6,057 nt of DNA from Oscillospiraceae bacterium (GTDB taxonomy: Bacteria; Bacillota; Clostridia; Oscillospirales; Acutalibacteraceae): NCBI GenBank assembly GCA_003517915.1, contig DOZQ01000190.1, positions 1-6,057 of the forward strand. The letters are read 5' to 3'. Below, piece by piece: positions 1-4,645 of this stretch; position 1 is the stretch's first letter; the number at the start of each line of letters is the position of its first letter. Both the position numbers and the translations under genes were made by a program. The notes beneath the pieces are model-generated. The model was not told where the DNA came from, ran no database searches, and was given only the letters and a program-made list of their open reading frames with translations.

Positions 1-70
1 CCGGGCATCGCTTTATTCAGTTGTCGGGCTGAATACGAGAGCGCAGAAACTACCTCTCACTATTCACCAG

Positions 71-88
71 AAAAAAACGGCAAAACCG
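71..88 (-). terminator. weak possible terminator after the sigma-4-like gene
   Basis: On the minus strand, CGG and CCG flank a TTTTG loop (86-88 and 78-80) and are followed at once by seven T (77-71). The stem is only three G-C pairs plus perhaps one wobble pair, so this is a weak intrinsic terminator at best. It lies 10 bp past the stop of the 98-520 gene. The rest of 1-97 shows no gene, only a 6-bp inverted repeat ATTCAG/CTGAAT (15-34). Confidence 0.2.
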
Positions 89-97
89 ACCCCACTT

Positions 98-520
98 TCA
101 AAAATATTTTTTTAAGAATTCCCGCATTGTCTGGACGCCTAGTTTTATTGACTTACGCACGTTCTTTTCGTCAACACCCTCGGCCTGTGCTATGTGGGCT
201 TTTTTCATACCAAGTATGTAAAATGCCTCTACCCTGCGGCCCTGCGGCTCGGACAACGAGTTGAGAGCCTGACATACCCGGCACCGCAAAAACTCATGCT
301 CGTAAATTTCATGCGGGGACATGTTTATGTAGCAAGCCTCGCGCTCAATGCCGTCGCCGGTATCAAGCGAATAATAAGCTTTGTTGTAACGGACGCGCTC
401 GGAGTAGTTGCGCTCCAGCCGTATGCTTTCAGCCAGAACGGCGGCAACCTCGTCGGGTACTTCCATAAGCTCGTCGTGCTTATACCACGGGTAAAAATCC
501 CGCAAATTGACTGTTGTCAT
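98..520 (-). CDS. sigma-70 region-4-like protein of ICE type
   Basis: This 140-residue protein resembles the small sigma-70 family proteins that sit just before the excisionase/integrase genes in Tn1549-like Clostridia elements. The N-terminus MTTVNLRDFYPWYK, then VPDEVAAVLAE (about 21-31) and YSLDTGDGIE (50-59), is the recurring signature of that group as I recall it. Residues 82-136 form a region-4 helix-turn-helix (ALNSLSEPQGRRVEAFYILGMKKAHIAQAEGV, then KNVRKSIKLGVQTM). There is no recognisable sigma region 2, so core-polymerase binding as a normal sigma factor is doubtful. It more likely acts as a DNA-binding regulator of element genes. The start is supported by GGAGG at 528-532, 7 bases upstream of the ATG. 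It faces the same way as all the main genes. The family call is fairly sure; the exact role is inferred. Confidence 0.85.
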   Translation of the reverse strand: MTTVNLRDFYPWYKHDELMEVPDEVAAVLAESIRLERNYSERVRYNKAYYSLDTGDGIEREACYINMSPHEIYEHEFLRCRVCQALNSLSEPQGRRVEAFYILGMKKAHIAQAEGVDEKNVRKSIKLGVQTMREFLKKYF

Positions 521-527
521 TACCTTT

Positions 528-566
528 CCTCCATTTCAGTCGTGGTGTGTATGCGAACCGAAATGG
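528..566 (-). promoter_or_regulatory. Shine-Dalgarno inside a potential leader hairpin
   Basis: GGAGG at 532-528 precedes the ATG of the sigma-4-like gene. An exact 7-bp inverted repeat, CCATTTC/GAAATGG (566-560 and 537-531 read on the minus strand, 22-base loop), has its downstream arm overlapping the first two G of this site. If the stem forms in mRNA it would partly cover the ribosome binding site. The loop is large, so stability is uncertain. Confidence 0.3.
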
Positions 567-627
567 GAAAGGCGGGGAGCGGCAACCGGGGCAATTACAC
601 GCGGTTAGCTGATTAAAGGAATCCGCA

Positions 628-714
628 ATGAACGCAGAACATCCTTACACCAAACCAAAAGTGGAACAAGGCGACGCCTCCTTGGCCTCCATTAATATAG
701 AAACGGCGGTGTAA
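628..714 (+). pseudogene. 28-codon ORF, possible TnpW-like remnant
   Basis: ATG at 628, preceded by AAAGGA at 615-620 (7-base spacing), opens a 28-residue frame that starts MNAEHPYTKPKVEQGDASLA, continues SINIETAV and stops with TAA at 712-714. It would be the only gene on the plus strand. The short acidic/proline N-terminus leading into a strand-like SxxSINIETAV resembles the start of TnpW-family small proteins of Clostridia transposons. Those normally run to about 55-65 residues and continue into a conserved VxVHFSxTSKET segment that is absent here. It could therefore be a gene cut short by the sequence from about 712 onward, or a chance ORF. The stop codon lies inside the loop of the 701-726 hairpin. 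The family assignment rests on weak, remembered resemblance. Confidence 0.3.
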
Positions 715-726
715 AAACCGCCGTTT
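701..726. terminator. 10-bp hairpin, possible terminator
   Basis: A perfect 10-bp stem AAACGGCGGT/ACCGCCGTTT (701-710 and 717-726) closes a 6-base loop. On the plus strand the stem runs into TTTTATG; on the minus strand it ends in TTTCTATATT. Both tails are short, so it may end transcription weakly in either direction. The left arm and loop contain the last codons and stop of the 628-714 ORF. Confidence 0.5.
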
Positions 727-835
727 TATGATGTTGCTTTTTATTTTTTACATAGCAATGCCTCACCATGCTTGCGGTTTTTTTCTTATCCGCTTGCGTG
801 GCGGGCTATCGCGTTGTATTCCATTTGTTGCAACC

Positions 836-856
836 TCTGGCCAACTTGGCCAGAAG
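836..856. repeat. 21-bp palindromic repeat, copy 1
   Basis: This 21-bp string is identical to 5438-5458 and contains the near-palindrome CTGGCCAACTTGGCCAG. Here the outer stem is lost (CCTCTGG on one side, CAGAAGCTAG on the other), whereas the copy at 5433-5461 has a full 14-bp stem. The word GGGCTATCGC about 30 bp to its left also recurs beside the other copy (5491-5500), so a larger diverged element may be present. Confidence 0.7.
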
Positions 857-860
857 CTAG

Positions 861-904
861 AATAAAAAAGCCGGTAAACGTGATTTGCTCACGAATTACC
901 GGCT
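861..904 (-). terminator. strong intrinsic terminator of the KTR gene
   Basis: Read on the minus strand, AGCCGGTAA (904-896) pairs with TTACCGGCT (877-869), and an inner stem CGTGA/TCACG (893-889 with 883-879) closes a 5-base loop. The second arm is followed by TTTTTTATT. A GC-rich stem with a U-rich tail 23 bp past the KTR stop codon is a classic Rho-independent terminator and closes the leftmost cargo-side transcript. Confidence 0.85.
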
Positions 905-926
905 CTGCGTCTTAGTAGCTCCGCGC

Positions 927-1100
927 CTAAGCGTCTGGCTCTGATTTGGTGGAGATATTCAGTTGTTTTGCGTTGACAACCGTTTCCTGTTTGCATTTGG
1001 GGCAGAACAGCGGGAAGTTTTCAAGCACCGTATCTTCCCGTAATTTTACCCTTGTTTTACCGTTACATGCGGGGCAAAGGAGCCAGTTTTCCTTTATCAT
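927..1100 (-). CDS. cysteine-rich KTR domain protein
   Basis: This is a 57-residue protein beginning MIKENWLLCPACNGKTRVKL. It has two CPxC knuckles, CPAC (9-12) and CPKC (33-36), the KTR triplet (15-17), the LREDTVLENFPLFCPKC core, and the ending NISTKSEPDA. This matches the Cys_rich_KTR family of small putative zinc-ribbon proteins often carried by Bacillota conjugative elements. Its molecular role is not established. A longer reading from a TTG at 1154 is possible, but ATG 1100 is preferred: it has GAGGTG a few bases upstream (GAGGTGCAGAAAT-ATG) and gives the usual family length. The gene is followed by a strong terminator. Its upstream region overlaps one arm of the 29-bp inverted repeat. 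The four cysteines suggest metal binding and perhaps nucleic-acid or protein contact. Confidence 0.85.
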   Translation of the reverse strand: MIKENWLLCPACNGKTRVKLREDTVLENFPLFCPKCKQETVVNAKQLNISTKSEPDA

Positions 1101-1132
1101 ATTTCTGCACCTCGAATATTTCAGCCGCTTTA

Positions 1133-1161
1133 TTAAAGAGCACGCAAGAGTCAATCGGTAT
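1133..1161 (+). repeat. 29-bp inverted repeat, left arm
   Basis: This arm ends in AGAGTCAATCGGTAT (1147-1161), whose exact reverse complement is at 2065-2079. The match extends outward with 10 of 14 further bases, giving about 25 of 29. It starts 30 bp after the stop of the 1192 gene and lies just upstream of the KTR ribosome binding site. Together with the right arm it frames a two-gene unit of about 960 bp. Confidence 0.7.
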
Positions 1162-1191
1162 TTTTGGTATGTAATGCTTATAAAAAAAGGA

Positions 1192-1599
1192 TTACTCGTC
1201 GAGATTCAATTCTTCTACTGTCAATTGTCGAGCTTTTTTCATAATAACTTCTTGCTGTTCCATCGTGGGTATCCCTAAATCTGTAACGACAGGAAAATTT
1301 ACAGAAAAAAGAAATTTTCCTGTCGGGCCATCGTAAACTTTTAGAAGTCCTTTATCATTTCTCCCGCCACAACGCATAATAAAGTCGAGAGTTCCGGGCG
1401 CTCCTCTACCCGATTCAGATATTTCTGAAGACGTTAAATCGGGATATACAGTATCTAGAAAAATAATCGACTCTTCTGCGATGGAATCCTTGCATGACAG
1501 ATATGCGCTAGTATCAACAGTATTTGTAGATGCAGATACTGTGAACATAGTCATAGCTATCAGGAGAATGGCGATAAAGACTATTGTAAGCTTTTTCAT
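1192..1599 (-). CDS. small secreted protein of unknown function
   Basis: I do not recognise the family of this 135-residue protein. The N-terminus MKKLTIVFIAILLIAMTMFTVSA is a typical Sec signal peptide (two lysines, hydrophobic core, likely cleavage after VSA near residue 23). The mature part of about 112 residues is acidic at its end (EELNLDE), has two cysteines (36 and 77) that could form a disulfide outside the cell, and a glycine-rich middle (GRGAPGTLDF, GGRNDKG) followed by a strand-like LLKVYDGPTGKFLFSVNFPVV. ATG 1599 is chosen because it lies 2 bp after the TAA of the upstream gene, which suggests translational coupling; its own Shine-Dalgarno is weak. A GTG at 1623 would add eight residues in front of the signal peptide and lacks a ribosome binding site. 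No clear terminator follows, only a T-run just past the stop. Confidence 0.7.
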   Translation of the reverse strand: MKKLTIVFIAILLIAMTMFTVSASTNTVDTSAYLSCKDSIAEESIIFLDTVYPDLTSSEISESGRGAPGTLDFIMRCGGRNDKGLLKVYDGPTGKFLFSVNFPVVTDLGIPTMEQQEVIMKKARQLTVEELNLDE

Positions 1600-1601
1600 A
1601 A

Positions 1602-2042
1602 TTAGAAACAGCTCGGCGACCACGGATGTGTGTATTTGTTCGTGGTCTCGCTAACATATCTATTGCATACGAAGCAAAATGTCCTAAAGGTCTTAGTATA
1701 AGTACATCTTGGGGACTCGGCGCTATGATTACCCTCAGTAACGGTAATCTCTTTTTGACTTCGGGGGTGATTACAAACTGCCCGTGTTCTCAAATCAAAA
1801 GCAATCTGCTTCTTATCAAAAATACGGGTATTACCATCACTGTCGCGGCCCACTATATAACGAGCATCTTCACTTACAATTTGGTAGACTGCATCAACAT
1901 CACAGTCGGAAGCAACGCTACAATCGTGGTCGTGGTCATGGGAATGAGTTGTCGGGGTCTCTGCGCTGGCCATAGAAACGCATGAAAGCATTACGACAAG
2001 AGCCAAGATGCAACTTGTCATTTTATTAAGTAATCTGTTCAT
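1602..2042 (-). CDS. secreted His/Cys-rich protein, putative metal binding
   Basis: This is a 146-residue exported protein of no recognised family. Residues 1-27 (MNRLLNKMTSCILALVVMLS, then CVSMASA) form a signal peptide with an ASA cleavage motif. A lipoprotein reading at Cys21 is less likely because the lipobox is poor. The mature N-terminus has a histidine/aspartate cluster HSHDHDHDC (33-41). The C-terminal half holds CNH (90-92), Cys113, a CFVC knuckle (123-126), His139 and Cys145, a spacing that suggests a zinc-binding or disulfide-linked fold. ATG 2042 is preferred over the upstream in-frame ATGs at 2093 and 2054 because GGAGG lies about 6 bases before it (GGAGGAAAAA-ATG). The 1192 gene follows after 2 bp, forming a pair. 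The pair is tightly enclosed by the 29-bp inverted repeat. Divalent metal binding outside the cell is inferred from composition only. Confidence 0.75.
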   Translation of the reverse strand: MNRLLNKMTSCILALVVMLSCVSMASAETPTTHSHDHDHDCSVASDCDVDAVYQIVSEDARYIVGRDSDGNTRIFDKKQIAFDLRTRAVCNHPRSQKEITVTEGNHSAESPRCTYTKTFRTFCFVCNRYVSETTNKYTHPWSPSCF

Positions 2043-2064
2043 TTTTTCCTCCATATATTTTTTG

Positions 2065-2093
2065 ATACCGATTGACTCTGGGGTGATCTTCAA
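2065..2093 (-). repeat. 29-bp inverted repeat, right arm
   Basis: ATACCGATTGACTCT (2065-2079) is the exact reverse complement of 1147-1161, and the homology extends outward to 2093 with four mismatches. The inner edge is only 22 bp from the start codon of the 1602 gene, just before its ribosome binding site. The unit therefore carries little upstream sequence of its own unless the repeat includes promoter or operator function. Confidence 0.7.
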
Positions 2094-2114
2094 ACAAAAT
2101 ATGATAAAAGCAGT

Positions 2115-2127
2115 TACCGATAGACTC
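2115..2127 (-). repeat. third copy of the 13-bp TACCGATWGACTC motif
   Basis: TACCGATAGACTC here differs by one base from TACCGATTGACTC at 2066-2078, lies 49 bp away in the same orientation, and matches the inverted copy at 1148-1160. Three near-identical 13-mers around one two-gene unit suggest a binding site or recombination sequence. No protein can be named. Confidence 0.5.
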
Positions 2128-2152
2128 AGTTTTCATGTCGTATTTAGGAGTA

Positions 2153-2183
2153 ATAATTAGAAAACTATGCAACCTCTTGCATA
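2153..2183 (-). terminator. probable terminator after the 262-residue protein gene
   Basis: On the minus strand TATGCAA and TTGCATA (2183-2177 and 2172-2166) form a perfect 7-bp stem with a 4-base GAGG loop, followed by GTTTTCTAATTATT. It begins about 10 bp past the stop codon at 2194. The U-tract is modest and the stem AT-rich, so termination may be partial. Confidence 0.5.
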
Positions 2184-2193
2184 TGAGTGCTCT

Positions 2194-2982
2194 TTAACTT
2201 TGAAAATCCCCGTATACAGACAGGTCATAAGTTTTGGTGCCCAAATGTGTAACGGTTACTTTCCCAGTTACTCGTGCAGATAAGGGAAGTGTCTTAGAAA
2301 CATCCTCCTGTGTGCCATAAGTTTGCCCAATTTTATAGTATTTACTTGGCAGAACACCATACACTCTATCTCCTTTGAATGTTTGCTTTATGTTGTGCTT
2401 TGTAGGCTTTATATAATAATTCCCGTTGCTTTTCTGTCCATATTCAAATGTTGCCGTTAATGTGAATATGCCTCGGTAGGCAAAAGAGGGATTAGAATAC
2501 ATGGCAGTGTCTGTATCTGTATATGTTTTAGAAAATGCACGCGCTTTTAATGATGATGCAGAAATATTACTTTCAGTATTTCCGTCAGTATAGACATGTA
2601 CTGCTCCGTCTTGAGAAATCTCGGCACGAATTATCTTGCCTGAAAACGCGTCCAATAGTTCCTGCCTTTGTTGGGAATCTGACATTGAATCAATTGACCA
2701 ATTAATCAAATCAGCCTCAGTCAATATTATCTTCTCTGTGCCAAGAGCTAAAGCTGTCTTATAGCTATTTGCTATTTGAGGCGAAGAAAGATATTGTGAC
2801 ATTTTTGAAACGATAGTTGAATCAACTGCAAAAGATTGGGCTGAGTTGTTATTAAATTCATAAGGCGAAGTATAACTCAGCTTGGTTGTATTTTGTTGAG
2901 CAAATGCGTTTGACGCAGATGTCGGTAATACGGTAGAAATAATAACAACTATTACCAGTAGTGTAGAAATTAGCTTTTTCAT
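2194..2982 (-). CDS. secreted protein of unknown function, 262 residues
   Basis: I do not recognise the family. The N-terminus MKKLISTLLVIVVIISTVLP, then TSASNAFA, is a Sec signal peptide with likely cleavage after AFA (about residue 28). The mature protein has an N-terminal half rich in Ser/Asn/Gln with helical segments (SKMSQYLSSPQIANSY; SMSDSQQRQELLDAF) and a C-terminal half (about 150-262) of alternating polar and aromatic residues that reads as beta strands (FTLTATFEYGQK, NYYIKPTKHNIKQTF, KVTVTHLGTKTYDLSVYGDF). It has no cysteine and no membrane anchor after the signal peptide, so it is probably released or held non-covalently at the surface. The start is supported by AAGGAGAT about 8 bases upstream. 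It stands alone between a 162-bp leader region and its own probable terminator, so it is likely monocistronic. Extracellular function is inferred. Confidence 0.75.
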   Translation of the reverse strand: MKKLISTLLVIVVIISTVLPTSASNAFAQQNTTKLSYTSPYEFNNNSAQSFAVDSTIVSKMSQYLSSPQIANSYKTALALGTEKIILTEADLINWSIDSMSDSQQRQELLDAFSGKIIRAEISQDGAVHVYTDGNTESNISASSLKARAFSKTYTDTDTAMYSNPSFAYRGIFTLTATFEYGQKSNGNYYIKPTKHNIKQTFKGDRVYGVLPSKYYKIGQTYGTQEDVSKTLPLSARVTGKVTVTHLGTKTYDLSVYGDFQS

Positions 2983-3074
2983 TTGTATTATCTCCTTGTA
3001 TAATTAGTGGTATATGTTCGTTTCATTGTTTGCAAATGCTGCGCTTGTCGTTATATCTATTCGGCCCACCGGCA

Positions 3075-3104
3075 GAATTCCTAGCCCATTGGAATCACCC
3101 CCTT
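3075..3104 (-). promoter_or_regulatory. leader element: strong ribosome site on a two-codon ORF
   Basis: In the leader of the 262-residue gene, AAGGGGGTGAT (3104-3094) is a near-ideal Shine-Dalgarno followed by ATG GGC TAG (3089-3081). The ATG sits in the loop of a 5-bp stem ATTCC/GGAAT. About 100 bp separate it from the real start. It could be a minimal regulatory uORF or the relic of a lost gene start. A weak extended -10-like TGTGATAAA lies just upstream, so this part may be transcribed. Confidence 0.3.
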
Positions 3105-3144
3105 TATTTTTTATCACAAGCACTTGCAAGCAATTAAAAGAAGC

Positions 3145-3573
3145 TCAGCAGGTGTATGTGGACGAGTAATCCGTAATTGTTTCCTTGGAGCCGTCCTTGG
3201 CAGTCACGGTGAATTTGGCGTAAACGCGGTACTGCGTGCCGTAGACAAGCGAGTCGTAAGTTTTTTCCGCGCTAAACTCTATTCCGGTTGCACTCCCGCT
3301 CCATGATTTTACCGCTCTCCAGCTACTACCGGATTTCTTTTGAAGCGAGTAAGTAACTTTAATACTTTTCGTTTTGCTATTTCCCGTTAACCCTGCATAA
3401 ATTGTGGCGGTTGTACCGGAAATATCCAAGTCGGTGACAACCGCAGAAGCATTATCGTAGAAAAGAATGATTTTGTCGGGTGGCGTTGCGTTCACCGTAA
3501 ACACACAGAAATACAGTAAGAATAGACTTAGGGCTAGAGCCAGAATAACCGCTTTCAGTCTTTGTTTTGCCAT
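3145..3573 (-). CDS. small secreted beta-sandwich-like protein
   Basis: This 142-residue exported protein matches no family I can name surely. Residues 1-29 (MAKQRLKAVILALALSLFLL, then YFCVFTVNA) form a signal peptide, with cleavage likely after VNA. The mature part reads as a single Ig/fibronectin-III-like domain: short strands TATIYAGLTG (55-64), IKVTYSLQKKSGSSWRAVKSW (71-91, with the usual YxLQKxxGxxW pattern), EFSAEKTYDSLVYGTQYRVYAKFTV (99-123) and a C-terminal strand with KETITDYSSTYT ending in Cys142. Small proteins of this style are common among secreted products of gut Bacillota; none has an assigned activity known to me. The start is firm because AGGAGGTAA precedes the ATG. The gene lies 89 bp after the anti-sigma gene and could be read from the same transcript, with a stem-loop in between. 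A binding or decoy role is only a guess. Confidence 0.75.
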   Translation of the reverse strand: MAKQRLKAVILALALSLFLLYFCVFTVNATPPDKIILFYDNASAVVTDLDISGTTATIYAGLTGNSKTKSIKVTYSLQKKSGSSWRAVKSWSGSATGIEFSAEKTYDSLVYGTQYRVYAKFTVTAKDGSKETITDYSSTYTC

Positions 3574-3592
3574 AAAAATTACCTCCTAGAAA

Positions 3593-3623
3593 TATTGATT
3601 TCGGGTTCCTACCCATATCAATA
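3593..3623 (-). promoter_or_regulatory. two-part stem-loop before the 142-residue gene
   Basis: On the minus strand TATTGAT (3623-3617) pairs with ATCAATA (3599-3593), and inside it GGGT (3614-3611) pairs with ACCC (3606-3603) around AGGA. The structure ends 5 bp before AGGAGG. It could protect or modulate the mRNA between the anti-sigma gene and the secreted protein gene. There is no U-tract, so it is not a normal terminator. Confidence 0.4.
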
Positions 3624-3662
3624 CCCCTAAGAGGCAAAACACGACATGAAATTTTTAATTTT

Positions 3663-4643
3663 TTATATTTTTGTCGAATTGGCTATTTTTAAGACTTCAT
3701 CTTTGGTTAAGTTGCACGATAGCATAAAGAAGGCATTTGCATTACTCCATGCAGTTATGGAATCGCCATCTTTGTAAGTATACAGTCCCTCACTTCCGTT
3801 AATGGATATGAGCTCAGATTCTGCGTTTTCTGTATTCAAATTTACATGCGATCCTTCATGTAGAATTTGAATGTCAAGTATTATCCAGCCGTCAAACTCA
3901 TTTTGAAAAACGAGTCGATGATTATTCTTTGCTTCTACCGTTTTAATCAAGATAAACCCTTGCGGTATGTAAGTTGGGAGGTTATACTGTTTTAATTTAT
4001 CGTAAGTGTCCGCGCCGTAAATCTGTTCTACATTGGTAAACTCGACTCGCGTATGGGAAGGGAAAACACTGAACCACCAGTCAAAAAATTTATCGCGCAG
4101 GGCCTCGACGCTGAACACCGTTATCGTAGCCGTAATTAAACCCGCCAGTAAAACAATAGCGGCCCGTTTAGCGTATCTGCCAAACTTAACGTAAAGCACA
4201 TTGGTTTCCTTACGTAACAAGCGCCGCATTTTTTTATCAAAATCCTTGCTCTCCGATATTGGACATTCAGATTGAAGCACCTCTTTTATTTGGCCGCGCC
4301 ATTTCCTCAACGCAATCCGGCACGCCGCCTCCATACTTTCGTCCGAGATGTTTTCTATCTCTACGACATCCTCAAGCATGTCTTTGGCGTATATAATATC
4401 TCCCGCCGAGTTTTCCGTTTCCAGCATATCATCAATGAGCGCAGAATCAAAACCACAACCATAGCGCAATAATAAGGCTTCCTGCCAATCGTCGGGGAGC
4501 AGTAATATTTTCGCGGCAAGCCGCTCCAGTTCTTCATCGTCCAAATGAAGCGGCTCTGACGATTTGCCCTGCGCCAAGCTCCGCACTTTGCTTTCGAAAA
4601 GTTTTTTTGCAACCAGATTCAATATGTCGGTATCACCATTCAT
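3663..4643 (-). CDS. membrane anti-sigma-like protein with DUF4367 domain
   Basis: This 326-residue protein pairs with the ECF sigma gene just upstream (2-bp gap, TAATAATG). A cytoplasmic N-terminal part (about 1-160) includes LLLPDDWQEALLLRYGCGFD (47-66), which resembles sigma region 4. One membrane segment, AAIVLLAGLITATITVFSVE (161-180), comes next. An extracellular C-terminal part (about 200-326) carries a DUF4367-type fold: YIPQGF (225-230), strands LVFQNEFDGWIILDIQI, SINGSEGLYTYKDGDSITAW (280-299), NAFFMLSC and the closing LTKDEVLKIA. In this family the N-terminal half is thought to hold the cognate sigma factor until an outside signal is sensed. The Shine-Dalgarno is weak (GAGG about 12 bases away), so translation is probably coupled to the sigma gene. 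No zinc-binding anti-sigma HxxxCxxC motif is seen, which fits this subclass. The ligand is unknown. Confidence 0.75.
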   Translation of the reverse strand: MNGDTDILNLVAKKLFESKVRSLAQGKSSEPLHLDDEELERLAAKILLLPDDWQEALLLRYGCGFDSALIDDMLETENSAGDIIYAKDMLEDVVEIENISDESMEAACRIALRKWRGQIKEVLQSECPISESKDFDKKMRRLLRKETNVLYVKFGRYAKRAAIVLLAGLITATITVFSVEALRDKFFDWWFSVFPSHTRVEFTNVEQIYGADTYDKLKQYNLPTYIPQGFILIKTVEAKNNHRLVFQNEFDGWIILDIQILHEGSHVNLNTENAESELISINGSEGLYTYKDGDSITAWSNANAFFMLSCNLTKDEVLKIANSTKI

Positions 4644-4645
4644 TA

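Larger units (their letters stand above)
521..926. other. 406-bp region without a well supported gene
   Basis: This gap separates the sigma-4-like gene from the KTR gene. From left to right it holds: the ribosome binding site and a hairpin of the sigma-4-like gene (528-566); a 28-codon plus-strand ORF that may be a remnant (628-714); a hairpin terminator overlapping its stop (701-726); an AT-rich stretch; a fragment resembling the repeats at the right of the window, with the words GGGCTATCGC (near 803) and the palindrome at 836-856; and the KTR terminator (861-904). No promoter for the sigma-4-like gene could be picked out. Confidence 0.6.

Noticed and set aside
15..34. ATTCAG/CTGAAT hairpin near the left edge
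   Set aside because: Six-base stem without a T-run; too weak to call a terminator or site.
194..616. Plus-strand ORF of 140 codons
   Set aside because: It is the mirror of the sigma-4-like gene; that gene has a family match and a good ribosome site, while this frame has neither.
946..1278. Plus-strand ORF of 110 codons
   Set aside because: It lies opposite the KTR gene and the end of a signal-peptide gene and has no recognisable protein pattern.
1626..1985. Plus-strand ORFs opposite the His/Cys-rich gene
   Set aside because: They mirror a gene with a clear signal peptide and GGAGG site; the HHHSRKQRYNRGRGHG-like composition is a product of the opposite strand.
2131..2141. 11-bp word TTTCATGTCGT shared with the minus strand at 3651-3641
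   Set aside because: A shared 11-mer is expected by chance in a window of this size and no further similarity surrounds it.
3452..3637. Minus-strand 61-codon ORF overlapping the 142-residue gene start
   Set aside because: It runs out of frame through the signal-peptide gene; its ATG and GGGG site belong to the leader stem-loop. Could be a leader ORF but there is no protein pattern.
4361..4612. Minus-strand 83-codon ORF within the anti-sigma gene
   Set aside because: Shifted frame inside a well supported gene, with no domain.
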